Assembly (NCBI GenBank): GCA_903855945.1 | Contig: CAIOAK010000167.1 | Span: 1 to 57,547 of the forward strand | Direction of reading: 5' to 3' | DNA from: an uncultured Anaeromyxobacter sp. | Lineage (GTDB): Bacteria > Myxococcota > Myxococcia > Myxococcales > Anaeromyxobacteraceae | Length of the DNA stretch: 57,547 bases | Program-made: the position numbers and the translations under genes | The notes under the pieces: generated by a model | Database searches by the model: none | Told to the model about the DNA's origin: nothing | What the model saw: only the letters and a program-made list of their open reading frames with translations | Shown here: positions 49,342 through 57,547 of the stretch, in pieces | How the letters are laid out: every line of letters begins with the position of its first letter | Position numbering within the stretch: position 1 is the stretch's first letter

Positions 49342-51024
49342 ATGTCGCGCTCCCGAGCCGCGCCCTGGGCGCTCCTCTCCGCCGCTGCGATCCTGCTCGT
49401 CGGGCTCCTCGCCTACTCCAGCTCGCTGCGGGGCGACTTCGTCTTCGACGACCTGGGGCAGATCCGGGACAGCGCCCGGATCCGGGACCTCGGGTTCTGG
49501 TTCGGCGCCGAGGGCTACCGCTTCCAGCCCAACCGGTACGTGGCCTACCTCAGCTTCGCGCTGAACCACGCCCTCGGCGGCTACGCGACCTTCGGCTGGC
49601 ACGTGGTGAACCTGGCCATCCACCTCGCCAACGCGCTGCTCGTCTGGCAGCTCGTCCGGCTGGCCTTCCGCTCGCCCCGCCTCCGCACCTCGGCGCTCGC
49701 CCCCTCGGCCGAGGCCATCGCCTTCGCCTCCGGCGCCCTCTTCGTGGCCCACCCGCTCGCCACCCAGGCGGTGAGCTACGTGGTGCAGCGGATCACGTCG
49801 CTCGCGACCCTCTTCTACCTGCTCGCGGTGGTGCTCTACCTCTCCTGGAGGCTGCGCCCCCCCTCCCGCACCCGGCCGCTCCTCTACGCCGGCGTCCTCG
49901 TGTCGTCCCTGCTCGCGTTCCGCTCGAAGGAGATCGCCTTCACCCTCCCCGCGGCGATCGCACTGGCGGAGTGGGGCTTCCTCACGGGCGGAAGGCGGCG
50001 CTGGCTGGCGGTGGTACCGGTCGCGGTCCTCTCGCTCGTCATCCCGCTCACCATCGTGGACCTCGGGAAGCCGGCGGCCCAGGTGCTCGCCTCCGCCGAC
50101 GCCGGCACCCGTGTCCAGGCGGAGGTGTCCCGCATGGACTACCTGCGCACCGAGGCGGTGGTGATCGCACGGTACCTCGGGCTGCTCGCGCTGCCGGTGG
50201 GGCAGGTGCTCGACCACGACGTGCCGGTGCGCCGTTCGTGGCTCGCTCCGGACGTCGCGGGCTCGACCGTCCTCCTCGCCGCCCTGGCGGCGCTCGGCGC
50301 CTGGCTCGCCTGGCGATCGCGCACCGGAGGGGCCGGCCCTCCGCTCGACCCCGCGGTCCGGCTGGTGGCCGTCGGGATCGCCTGGTTCTTCGTCGCGCTC
50401 TCGGTGGAGTCGAGCGTCATCCCCATCGCCGACGTGATGAACGAACACCGGGTCTACCTGCCGTCGGCCGGCCTCTTCCCGGCGGCCGTGACGGCCCTCG
50501 CCTTCCTCCTCCTCCGCGTCGATCCGGCCCACGTGGCGCGCGACACGGCCGTGGCCGGGGCCCTCGCAGCCACCGTCCTCGGGGGCGCCACCTACCGGAG
50601 GAACGAGGTCTGGCGGAGCGAGATCGCGCTGTGGAGCGACGTCACCGAGAAGTCACCCAACCACTGGCGCGCCTACAAGAACCTCGCCACGCAGTTCTTC
50701 CGCCAGGGACGGATCCCGGAGGCGGTGGCCGCGCTCCGCAGGCACGCGGAGATCTTCCCGGACGAACCCATCAGCCGGATGCAGCTCGGGGTGGGACTCT
50801 ACGTGGCGGGGCGCAACGCCGAGGCGGAGGCGGAACTCCGGAAGGCGGTGGCGCTGGCGCCCGACGAACCGGACATGCTCTTCAACCTGGCCTTCTTCCT
50901 CCTCGAGACGAATCGACCTGAGGCTTCCCGGCCGTACCTCGAGCGTCTCGTGAAGGTCGAGAAGGATCCGGAGCGGCGGAAGTGGGCGCTCGCGAGGCTG
51001 GCCGCGGGCAGCGTTCCCCGATAG
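49342..51024 (+). CDS. TMTC-like membrane protein with C-terminal TPRs
   Basis: The 560-aa protein has about ten membrane helices in its first 420 residues, with the acidic motif FVFDDLGQI (near 32-40) in the first periplasmic loop. A helical TPR region follows (about 440-545; HWRAYKNLATQFFRQGRIPEA, then GVGLYVAGRNAEAEAELRKA). This is the plan of TMTC-type O-mannosyltransferases and related bacterial GT-C proteins. Sugar donor and acceptor are unknown. It ends 7 bp before the convergent guaC-like gene. Confidence 0.75.
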   Translation: MSRSRAAPWALLSAAAILLVGLLAYSSSLRGDFVFDDLGQIRDSARIRDLGFWFGAEGYRFQPNRYVAYLSFALNHALGGYATFGWHVVNLAIHLANALLVWQLVRLAFRSPRLRTSALAPSAEAIAFASGALFVAHPLATQAVSYVVQRITSLATLFYLLAVVLYLSWRLRPPSRTRPLLYAGVLVSSLLAFRSKEIAFTLPAAIALAEWGFLTGGRRRWLAVVPVAVLSLVIPLTIVDLGKPAAQVLASADAGTRVQAEVSRMDYLRTEAVVIARYLGLLALPVGQVLDHDVPVRRSWLAPDVAGSTVLLAALAALGAWLAWRSRTGGAGPPLDPAVRLVAVGIAWFFVALSVESSVIPIADVMNEHRVYLPSAGLFPAAVTALAFLLLRVDPAHVARDTAVAGALAATVLGGATYRRNEVWRSEIALWSDVTEKSPNHWRAYKNLATQFFRQGRIPEAVAALRRHAEIFPDEPISRMQLGVGLYVAGRNAEAEAELRKAVALAPDEPDMLFNLAFFLLETNRPEASRPYLERLVKVEKDPERRKWALARLAAGSVPR

Positions 51025-51031
51025 CTCGGAG

Positions 51032-52033
51032 CTAGGTCGTGGCCTTGTGCGGCGTGCTCTCCAGCCAGCCGCTCGAGGTGATCTCCACGTAGTTCAGCTT
51101 CCGCTGCAGTTCACGAATGGTGCGACTTCCCGCGTAGGTGAGTCCGGAGCGGAGACCGCCCACCAGGTCGGCGATGATGGCCTCCTCGTCCTCCCGGTAG
51201 GGCACCGTGACCGCCACCCCCTCGGCCGTCTTCCACTCCGAGATCCCGCCGTGGAACTCGTCGGCCACCTCGCGGCTCGCCATCCCCCGGTACGACTTCA
51301 CCCACCCCTTGCCCTTGCGGACCTTCTTCCCGGGCGTGGGACGGGTCCCGGCGAGCATGCCCCCGACCATCACGAAGTCGGCGCCGAAGGCGAGCGCCTT
51401 CACGATGTCGCCGGGGTGGCGGATTCCGCCATCGGCCACGATGGAGCGGTCGCAGCGGGCGCAGTCCTGGATGGCGGTGAGCTGCGGCACGCCGTGGCCG
51501 GTCTTGAGGCGGGTGGTGCAGACGCTCCCCGGACCGATGCCCACCTTCACGATGTCGGCGCCGACCGAGGCCAGGTAGTCGGCCCCCGCGTAGGTGGCCA
51601 CGTTGCCGGCCATGAGGCAGGCGTCGCCGAGCAGCTGCCGGAGCCGCTTCAGGGTCTTGCCGACGTAGCGGGCGTGGCCGTGGGCCACGTCCACCACGAA
51701 ATGGGTCGCCCCCGCGTCCCGGAGCGCCTCGGCGCGGGTGAGCTCCTCGTCGGCGCAACCCACCGACACGAAGGCCGGGTGCTTGCACTTCCTGAACTCG
51801 GCGACGTTCCGATCGACCGACATCATGCGGTGCAGGACGCCGATGCCCCCCTTGGCCCCGATGAAGTTGGCCATGGCCGACTCGGTGACGGTGTCCATGT
51901 TGGCCGTCATCACCGGGAGTTGCAGCGTGAGCTTTCCGGTTCGATCGGTGACCGCAACCTCCACGTGCTGGCGCGACTCGTAGTGGTTGTAGGCCGGGAT
52001 GAGCAGGACGTCGTCGAAGGTGATGGCTTTCAT
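51032..52033 (-). CDS. guaC: GMP reductase (IMPDH/GMPR family)
   Basis: The 333-aa TIM-barrel enzyme has the family start TFDDVLLIPAY, the catalytic loop GIGPGSVCTTR (Cys near 172), DGGIRHPGDIVKALAFGADFVMVG and the flap SYRGMAS. It lacks the CBS pair of most IMP dehydrogenases, and its length matches GMP reductases (326-347 aa). It would convert GMP to IMP with NADPH. An IMPDH without CBS domains remains possible. TAACCT (52047-52042) lies 8 nt before the ATG with no ribosome site. Confidence 0.82.
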   Translation of the reverse strand: MKAITFDDVLLIPAYNHYESRQHVEVAVTDRTGKLTLQLPVMTANMDTVTESAMANFIGAKGGIGVLHRMMSVDRNVAEFRKCKHPAFVSVGCADEELTRAEALRDAGATHFVVDVAHGHARYVGKTLKRLRQLLGDACLMAGNVATYAGADYLASVGADIVKVGIGPGSVCTTRLKTGHGVPQLTAIQDCARCDRSIVADGGIRHPGDIVKALAFGADFVMVGGMLAGTRPTPGKKVRKGKGWVKSYRGMASREVADEFHGGISEWKTAEGVAVTVPYREDEEAIIADLVGGLRSGLTYAGSRTIRELQRKLNYVEITSSGWLESTPHKATT

Positions 52034-52041
52034 GGCCCGGC

Positions 52042-52047
52042 AGGTTA
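52042..52047 (-). promoter_or_regulatory. Candidate -10 (TAACCT) for a leaderless guaC mRNA
   Basis: TAACCT on the minus strand ends 8 nt before the ATG at 52033. It shares the 55-bp divergent space with the cytochrome gene, whose own candidate is at 52077-52082. Confidence 0.4.
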
Positions 52048-52076
52048 TCGGATGTCGGGCTCGGATGCCCCTGGGT

Positions 52077-52082
52077 TAGAGT
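52077..52082 (+). promoter_or_regulatory. Candidate -10 (TAGAGT) for a leaderless cytochrome mRNA
   Basis: TAGAGT ends 6 nt before the ATG at 52089; no Shine-Dalgarno is present. The same hexamer precedes the ampG-like gene. Confidence 0.4.
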
Positions 52083-52088
52083 CCCACG

Positions 52089-53309
52089 ATGGAAAGCAAA
52101 GGGAAGCGGACGTTCCTCCTCGTCGCCGGGGGAGCCGTTCTCGGCCTCGCGGCCTTCGCCGCGTCGAACCGGGCCATCGTCTACGCCGGCACGAACCACT
52201 TCTGCGCCACCGCCTGCCACACGATGGGCCCGGCCGACGACTCCTACCGGCGCGGCCCCCACTTTGCGAACGCGGTGGGCGTGCCGGCCACCTGCTCCGA
52301 CTGCCACATCCCCTACGAGAGCGCCCGCGACAAGGGGGCCATCCAGTGGGTGAAGCTCGTCGTCTTCAAGGCCAAGGTCGGGGTGAGCGACGCCGTGGAC
52401 GAGTGGCGCGGGGTCATCGCGACCCAGGCGAAGTGGGAGGAGGAGCGGTCGCGCCTCAACCGGGAGGTCCACGCGTTCGTCACGCGAACCGACTCGCTCA
52501 CCTGCCGGGGCTGCCACGAGCTCCGCGCCTTCGCGAAGGGCACGATGTACGACCTCGTGCACGCCGGGATGCTCCAGGCCGCCACGGTGGACTGCGTCTC
52601 CTGCCATTCCGGCGTGGCCCACGTCTACGACCACCCGCCCAAGGGCGCGCCTCCCCCCAAGCCGCTCCCGGCCGTCGCCGCCGTGGACGGGGCCATCGTC
52701 CCGGCCGCCCCGCTCGCCGACCTGATCGCGAAGGGGCGGAGCGACTTCGCCCGTTCCTGTTCCTCCTGCCATCGAAAGGGAGGTACCGACCTGAACGCGC
52801 TGCCCCTCTTCGGCGCAGCGGCGGCCTATCCCGCGGTGGTGGACGGCAAGGTGATGACGCTCGACGACCGCATCGACGCCTGCTTCACCCAGCACCTCGG
52901 CGCGAAACCCCCTCCCCCGGGGAGCCCGGAAATGCGGGCGCTCGGCGCCTACGTGACCTCTCTGGCCCAGGGGCGGAGGATGGCGATGAGCGGCAGCGGC
53001 GGCGGGCCGCGCCGGCTCGAGCCCTTGCGAAAGCTGGACGCCCCGTTCTGGTCGGCCCAGGACGTCGCCAAGGGGAAGACCCTCTACGCCTCCCTGTGCG
53101 CGGGCTGCCACGGCGCGGACGGCTCCGGTGGGGCTGGCCCGGCGGTCTGGGGCGCGAAGGCCTTCACCGCCGGGTCGGCGATGGGGCAGCCGGCGAAGCT
53201 CGCCTCGTACATCTCCTCGGCGATGGCCACCTACGCCGGGGCCATGACCGAGGAGCAGGTGCGCGACATCGCCGCATACGTGGACGCGCAGCCGCGCCCA
53301 GGGCACTAG
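52089..53309 (+). CDS. Hexahaem cytochrome c: NapC/NrfH-type tetrahaem domain fused to TsdA-like dihaem domain
   Basis: The 406-aa protein begins with a membrane anchor (about 8-26) and then four haem sites in the NapC/NirT/NrfH layout: CATACHTM (39-46, with CX3CH spacing), CSDCH (69-73), CRGCH (139-143) and CVSCH (169-173). A proline linker (about 183-205) leads to a dihaem part with CSSCH (224-228) and CAGCH (337-341), and the intervening DRIDACFTQHL and SPEMRALGAYVTSLAQG typical of thiosulfate dehydrogenase/SoxA-type cytochromes. It probably carries electrons between the quinol pool and a periplasmic substrate or partner. The first haem motif has an extra residue. Confidence 0.8.
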   Translation: MESKGKRTFLLVAGGAVLGLAAFAASNRAIVYAGTNHFCATACHTMGPADDSYRRGPHFANAVGVPATCSDCHIPYESARDKGAIQWVKLVVFKAKVGVSDAVDEWRGVIATQAKWEEERSRLNREVHAFVTRTDSLTCRGCHELRAFAKGTMYDLVHAGMLQAATVDCVSCHSGVAHVYDHPPKGAPPPKPLPAVAAVDGAIVPAAPLADLIAKGRSDFARSCSSCHRKGGTDLNALPLFGAAAAYPAVVDGKVMTLDDRIDACFTQHLGAKPPPPGSPEMRALGAYVTSLAQGRRMAMSGSGGGPRRLEPLRKLDAPFWSAQDVAKGKTLYASLCAGCHGADGSGGAGPAVWGAKAFTAGSAMGQPAKLASYISSAMATYAGAMTEEQVRDIAAYVDAQPRPGH

Positions 53310-53336
53310 CCTGCAACCCGGTCGCCGGCGGCTGCC

Positions 53337-54698
53337 TCAGTACTGGTTCACGCAACCCGTCAGACCGGCCTGCCCCAGGAGGGCGATGCCGCACCAGTAG
53401 ACCGGCCAGTCGAGATCCGTGATGGGCGTGCTGGGCGCGTGGCCGGAGCCGTAGCGTTGCCGGTAGCCGGCCTGCGCGCCGGGGACGGACCTGAGCTGGG
53501 GAAGCAAGGCCGGAAGCGAGGACGCGAGGGGCCCCGCGAGACCGTAGGCGCTCGAGAAGGTGTAGGAGGGCTGGAACGCGGCGGCAGGGTTGCCGAGATC
53601 GAGCGTCCAGGAGACGTAGTCCTGGAGCGTCGTGTCCGGGGAGACCGTGAAGGTCTTGAAGGCGGGCGAGTTGCCGAGAAGCGGGGTCACCCCGGGAAGG
53701 CCCTGCAGGGCGGTCGCGGCCAGCCGGTACTCGTCCATGTGGGTGTGGCCGGTGAAGGCGGCGGTGACGACGTCCCGGTGAGCGGCCAGGATCGCGAGGA
53801 GCTCATCCTGCGGTTCGGCCTGCAGCATCATCGTCGGCTGCGTGATGTGCCCCTGCGGGTCCACGTCCTTGCCGGTCGTGGCCAGGTCGCCGCCCGGCGG
53901 GACGTGCATGACGATCCAGACCGGGCGGCCGGAAGCCCGGGCCGCGTCGAGGGTCGCGTCGAGCCAGTTCAGCTCCGCCGTCACCGCGGCCGCTGTACCC
54001 GAGGGCGACTGGGGCGCGAGGAAGATCGTGTTCAGCCCCACGACGACGAGGTTGCTGCCGGGGACCTCCGCGGCGTAGTAGCCGCCCGCCCTGTAGGTGG
54101 GCTGGAAGGTCACGCGGTCCACGGCGCCCGCGAGGAAGCCGTCGTAGAAGATGCCTTCGGTGTCGGCGAGGAAGGGGTCGTTGGGAAGGAGTCCGAAGCT
54201 GTCGGCGTAGCTGTCCCAGTTCCCGAGCGTGAAGTAGACCGGCGTCGTCCCCAGCGACGCGCGGATCTGCTGCACGACGAAGGTCACCGTCTTCAGCGCG
54301 AAGGCCTTCATGGCGGCCTGGTCCTGCTTCGGGGCGAGGAGCCGGAAGATCGAGGGGAAGTCCTGGACGAGGATGTCCCCGCCGAAGACCACCATCGTCG
54401 GCCGCGGCTGCTGCGTCCGGAGCGCGGCCGTCAGACTCTGGAGGAGCGGGTAGTTGGTGGGCCCACCCCAGGTGCCCGGGTTCGTGGTCGTCGAGCCCGC
54501 GAAGAGCCCGGCCCACTCGGTCACCGGCGCCGCCTGGAGCGCGGCGAAAAGCGTGCGGTCGTAGAACGGATCGAAGTGGACGTCGCTGATCGCGATCACC
54601 GCCTGCGGCTGCGGCGGCTGCGGCGAGGGTGCGCTGGAACAGCTGGTGAAGATCGATGCGACGATCAGGAGGGCGACGACCGGTCGCGGCGAGGACAT
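53337..54698 (-). CDS. Lipoprotein metallophosphoesterase (acid sphingomyelinase-like)
   Basis: The 453-aa protein has a signal sequence with a lipobox-like FTSC (Cys near 20). The calcineurin-like phosphoesterase motifs follow: ISDVHFDPFYD (near 37-47), VVFGGDIL (near 104-111), TLGNWDSY (near 157-164), IVMHVPPG (near 262-269) and FTGHTHMDEY (near 315-324). Most family members have GNH in the third motif; here His is replaced by Trp. The D-x-H-F-D-P spacing and size suggest an ASM/PPN1-type phosphodiesterase on the cell surface. TAGCAT lies 6 nt before the ATG at 54698. Confidence 0.75.
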   Translation of the reverse strand: MSSPRPVVALLIVASIFTSCSSAPSPQPPQPQAVIAISDVHFDPFYDRTLFAALQAAPVTEWAGLFAGSTTTNPGTWGGPTNYPLLQSLTAALRTQQPRPTMVVFGGDILVQDFPSIFRLLAPKQDQAAMKAFALKTVTFVVQQIRASLGTTPVYFTLGNWDSYADSFGLLPNDPFLADTEGIFYDGFLAGAVDRVTFQPTYRAGGYYAAEVPGSNLVVVGLNTIFLAPQSPSGTAAAVTAELNWLDATLDAARASGRPVWIVMHVPPGGDLATTGKDVDPQGHITQPTMMLQAEPQDELLAILAAHRDVVTAAFTGHTHMDEYRLAATALQGLPGVTPLLGNSPAFKTFTVSPDTTLQDYVSWTLDLGNPAAAFQPSYTFSSAYGLAGPLASSLPALLPQLRSVPGAQAGYRQRYGSGHAPSTPITDLDWPVYWCGIALLGQAGLTGCVNQY

Positions 54699-54704
54699 CC
54701 CTCG

Positions 54705-54710
54705 ATGCTA
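54705..54710 (-). promoter_or_regulatory. Candidate -10 (TAGCAT) for the phosphoesterase gene
   Basis: TAGCAT on the minus strand ends 6 nt before the ATG at 54698. Its first three bases are the TAG stop codon of the upstream histidine kinase gene (54710-54708). Confidence 0.4.
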
Positions 54711-57032
54711 GCACCAGGAGGGCAATTCCACCCTGAACGTCGATCCCTTCCCGAGCTGGCTCACCACGCTGAGCGTCCCTCCGTGCGCGGTGACGATGGC
54801 GTGGCAGACGGAGAGGCCGAGTCCGGTTCCCCTGCCCTCCCCGACCGAACGGGTCGTGAAGAACGGGTCGAATACCTGCGCCACCGTCTCGGGCGACATC
54901 CCCGAGCCATCGTCCGTCACCTCGATGCACGCCATGCCGTCCCGGCAGGTTCCGCAGGAGATGTGGATGCGGCCGACGCGCCCCCTGGGGATCGCCTTGG
55001 TGGCGTTGGTGACGAGGTTCTCCAGCACCTGACGGATCTGTCCGGGGGACGCGAGGACGTCGGGTGCACCGTGGTCCTCCACGTGCAGCGTCACCTCGCT
55101 GGCCACGGGGGCCGGGAGCCAGCGAATCGCGTCCTGCACCACGTCGATGAGCTTCGCCCTGGACCGCCGGGGGTCCGGGCGCCCGTAGGTGGACATGTCC
55201 TTCACGACGCTGGCGACCCGCTGGGCGCCCGTCTGCGCGTCCTCGAGAATCGCGGCCGTCTCGTTCAGGATCCGCACCGCCGACTCCCGGTCGAATGCTG
55301 CCCCTCCCTGGAGGAGGCCGCAGACGGTCCGGATGTCCTCCAGCGCCAGGGCCTGTCCGGAGAGCGTGCCCGCGAGCGGGTTGTTGACCTGATGCGCGAT
55401 CCCCCCCACGAGCGTCCCCATGGCGGCCAGGCGCGACGCGCTGACCAGTTGCAGCTGGGTCTTCCGGAGCGCCTCCTCGGCCTCCTTGCGACGCGTGATG
55501 TCGATGAAGGTCACCACGACCTGCATGAACTGCCCCGCCTCCCCGAAGACCGGGGTTGCGCTCACGAGGACCCAGACCAGGTCCGAGGTCGCAGGACGGT
55601 GGATGCCCACCACCAGGTTGACGACCGGCTTGCCGCTCGTCACGACCGACGTGGCGGGGAACTCCTCGGGCGCCATCGTCGTCCCGTCCTCGTGAACGAA
55701 GCGCCACCCCGGATCGTACGCGGCCTTTCCCAGGATCTGATCCTGGGAGAGGCCGAGCAGGAAGCAGGCCTTCGCATTGCAGAGGAGGACCCGTGTGTCC
55801 GACGCGTGGACGACCACCCCGGCGTTCAGGTTCTCCACGAGGCTGCGGTACTCGGCCTCGCTTCGCCGGAGATCCGCCTCGGCCGTCAACCGGTCCTGGT
55901 TCATCTCGCCTGCCAGGCGAAGCGCTCGTGCCCTGCTCGTCGCCAGGACCCAGACCATCGCGGCGAGAACCAGGCTCAGGAGGATGCCTGCGAGACCGAC
56001 GAGGGGCTTGAATCGGTGCATGACGCCGGCCCCGAATCCCGGACGAGCCCGGAGGACCAGCGTCCACGGGCGCCCCCCCACGATGAGCGTTCTCGTGGCC
56101 TCCATCCGGTCCGCCGGCACCGCAGAGACATCGAGCGTGCCGGAGGGGCCGAAGAGCAGTCCTGCAGACTTCGGCTCGGCTCCGTCGTAGAGCCACATGT
56201 CGAGATCGGTGCCCTGCCCCCCCAGGGCTCCCTCCGTGAAGTCGCCCGAGCCGATGGCCATGCTGACCCACCCGATCAGCCGCTCCCGTCGCTCGGCAAC
56301 GTCCTTCGGGGCCACACCGCCGCGATAGACCGGGCAGTACATGAGAACGCCCGTCTGGGCGTGCTCGCTCGTCTCCCGGAAGAGGGTCAGCCTGTTGGTC
56401 AGCTCCGGCCTTCCCTCGTCGCGGGCCTTCTCCATCGCCGCTCGTCGGATGGGCTCCGAGAACGTGTCGTATCCGAAGGCCCACAGGTTGGGACCCGCGA
56501 AAGGCTCGATGAATGCGATGGACGTGAAGAAATCGCGCAGTCCGACCGGGCGGGGGGCTTGGCCGGAAAAACCTGCGACCGGGTGGACGGCGTAATCCGG
56601 AAACCCCTCCTTCCGGACCGCGTCGGTGTGGCGAGCGAGATCGGACGTGGGAATGAGGAGGTTGAACGCGATGCCCCGGGTCCCCGGGTAGTTCATTCCG
56701 AAGTCCAGCGTTGCCACGAAGTCGCGGAACTGCGCGCGTCCTGCCTGTTTCGACACTCCGAGAAATCCTGCGGTGGCGCGGAGCAACTCCTCGTACGCGG
56801 TCATCCGCTTCGCGATGCGAACCTCCGTCACGCGCGCCTGGGATTCGAGCTGGGCCCGCTTTTCCCTCACCTCGGCGGCGCCGATCGCCTTCCACTCCAG
56901 CCAGGTCAGGCCGAGCATCACGGCGAGGACCGTCCCGGCGGCGAGCACGGCGAAGCCCCGTCCGCCGGACTTCAGCGAGGGAGCTCCCGCGGTGATAGGC
57001 GTCCTGCCGCGAGATGGGTCTATTTCACTCAT
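54708..57032 (-). CDS. Sensor histidine kinase with CHASE and PAS domains
   Basis: The 774-aa membrane kinase has a first transmembrane helix (about 27-46), a periplasmic CHASE domain (about 70-270; YEELLRATAGFLG, FGMNYPGTRGIAFN), a second helix (about 330-350), a PAS domain (about 375-500), and a transmitter with the phospho-accepting His in GGIAHQVNNPLAG (His near 547), N-box LVTNATKAIP, and G-boxes DDGSGM and GTGLGLSVC. It phosphorylates an unknown response regulator, which is not adjacent. The ATG at 57032 is preferred because hydrophobic sequence starts soon after; the frame is open to 57086. The 3' end abuts the phosphoesterase start. Confidence 0.88.
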   Translation of the reverse strand: MSEIDPSRGRTPITAGAPSLKSGGRGFAVLAAGTVLAVMLGLTWLEWKAIGAAEVREKRAQLESQARVTEVRIAKRMTAYEELLRATAGFLGVSKQAGRAQFRDFVATLDFGMNYPGTRGIAFNLLIPTSDLARHTDAVRKEGFPDYAVHPVAGFSGQAPRPVGLRDFFTSIAFIEPFAGPNLWAFGYDTFSEPIRRAAMEKARDEGRPELTNRLTLFRETSEHAQTGVLMYCPVYRGGVAPKDVAERRERLIGWVSMAIGSGDFTEGALGGQGTDLDMWLYDGAEPKSAGLLFGPSGTLDVSAVPADRMEATRTLIVGGRPWTLVLRARPGFGAGVMHRFKPLVGLAGILLSLVLAAMVWVLATSRARALRLAGEMNQDRLTAEADLRRSEAEYRSLVENLNAGVVVHASDTRVLLCNAKACFLLGLSQDQILGKAAYDPGWRFVHEDGTTMAPEEFPATSVVTSGKPVVNLVVGIHRPATSDLVWVLVSATPVFGEAGQFMQVVVTFIDITRRKEAEEALRKTQLQLVSASRLAAMGTLVGGIAHQVNNPLAGTLSGQALALEDIRTVCGLLQGGAAFDRESAVRILNETAAILEDAQTGAQRVASVVKDMSTYGRPDPRRSRAKLIDVVQDAIRWLPAPVASEVTLHVEDHGAPDVLASPGQIRQVLENLVTNATKAIPRGRVGRIHISCGTCRDGMACIEVTDDGSGMSPETVAQVFDPFFTTRSVGEGRGTGLGLSVCHAIVTAHGGTLSVVSQLGKGSTFRVELPSWC

Positions 57033-57296
57033 CGTGATTATCTGCTGTCCTCCAGAGGGGGGGGGCTCGACCCGGCGTGAGGGCACCTCTATCCACGAGG
57101 GTGGCCGCTCGTCACCTCCGAATGCGCCCGTTCTTCAAGGATTGCAGGGGATTAAGGCGCTCTCACGGGAAATGTACCCGCCCGGGGATGGACGTGGCCT
57201 GGACGCGAACATGATCTGGAGGAACCCGGCGCCTGCCGCCTGTGGGCCTCGGTCCTTCCAGACCTCGATTGTCGAAGGGGAGAACTGCGACCTTCC

Positions 57297-57386
57297 TCAC
57301 CCGTGCATCGGGAAGAACCGCTTCACCAGGTAGAAGAGGATGAGTGCGACGGCCAGGGTGAGGATGACCTTCGAGTTGTTCTTCAT
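57297..57386 (-). CDS. Possible 29-residue single-pass membrane peptide
   Basis: A 30-codon frame starts MKNNSKVILTLAVALILFYL and ends VKRFFPMHG: positive N-terminus, one hydrophobic helix of about 15 residues, then a basic stretch. This is a plausible small membrane protein, and TAGTGT (57401-57396) sits 9 nt before the ATG, as at other genes in the window. No Shine-Dalgarno is present and there is no homology evidence. The flanking stretches 57033-57296 and 57387-57547 show no other gene that I can support. Confidence 0.35.
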   Translation of the reverse strand: MKNNSKVILTLAVALILFYLVKRFFPMHG

Positions 57387-57547
57387 GTCGTCGCCACACT
57401 ACCGTGGCCTGGAAAGCGCGAGACGCCCCTGACGGGTGCATAGAAAGACCACCAGGCGGTGAGGAACCCGACAGTGGGGTAGCTGGAGGGGATCCGCCAT
57501 GGATCGCGGGTAGTTGACGCCGATCCGGGCGTTTGATCGCGTCGGAA

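Noticed and set aside
57033-57086. Longer start for the histidine kinase
   Set aside because: The extra 18 codons are polar and not needed. The ATG at 57032 precedes the first membrane helix by about 26 residues.
57387-57547. A start codon with a GGAGGGG site near 57509
   Set aside because: The ATG there is followed by a stop after four codons. A TTG frame continues off the right edge but is too short to support.

Overview
The window is GC-rich, densely packed bacterial DNA with 53 supportable protein genes, one gene remnant, and no RNA gene or CRISPR array that I can recognise. The content suggests a member of the Myxococcota (Anaeromyxobacter/Vulgatibacter-like): an ECF-sigma plus Ser/Thr-kinase pair, multihaem cytochromes, duplicated complex I genes and a TMTC-like membrane protein. 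This placement is inference from gene content, not from a phylogeny.

Layout. 1-3042 (minus): a D-lactate oxidation unit, an FAD/Fe-S D-lactate dehydrogenase followed by the start of an L-lactate permease gene. 3139-10550: a DksA-type regulator, a DacZ-like diadenylate cyclase, a GT39-type membrane glycosyltransferase, a TIGR02757 protein, MoaB, DNA polymerase X and an AmpG-like transporter. 10552-28740: two back-to-back complex I operons. The minus operon reads nuoA-B-C-D-G-H-I; the plus operon reads nuoA-B-C-D-H-I-J-K-L-M-N. Both lack nuoE and nuoF, and only the minus operon has nuoG. 28728-31356: a PHP phosphatase, an Rrf2/IscR-type regulator and a deoxyhypusine-synthase-like enzyme.

31416-37105 looks like an accessory segment bracketed by two near-identical 31-bp direct repeats. 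It holds the 5' remnant of a group II intron, a truncated lipoprotein gene that the intron interrupts, a sigma factor/Ser-Thr kinase pair, a small Cys-containing secreted protein, and an intact paralogue of the truncated lipoprotein. 37124-41858 (minus): CPBP protease, dGTPase, a lid-less Hsp70, a J-domain protein and a CvpA-like protein. 41857-48061 (plus): MEMO-family protein, glutamyl-tRNA synthetase, and pyruvate dehydrogenase E1 and E2. 48133-57386: an AT-rich inverted repeat, a SAM methyltransferase, a TMTC-like protein, GMP reductase, a hexahaem NapC/TsdA-like fusion cytochrome, a lipoprotein phosphodiesterase, a CHASE/PAS histidine kinase and a 29-residue membrane peptide.

How the parts fit. 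Lactate oxidation, pyruvate dehydrogenase, complex I and the quinol-linked cytochrome together describe a respiratory lifestyle feeding the quinone pool. A recurring regulatory pattern is a TA-rich -10-like hexamer 6-9 nt before the ATG with no Shine-Dalgarno sequence, which suggests many leaderless transcripts. In several places the hexamer begins on the stop codon of the gene upstream.
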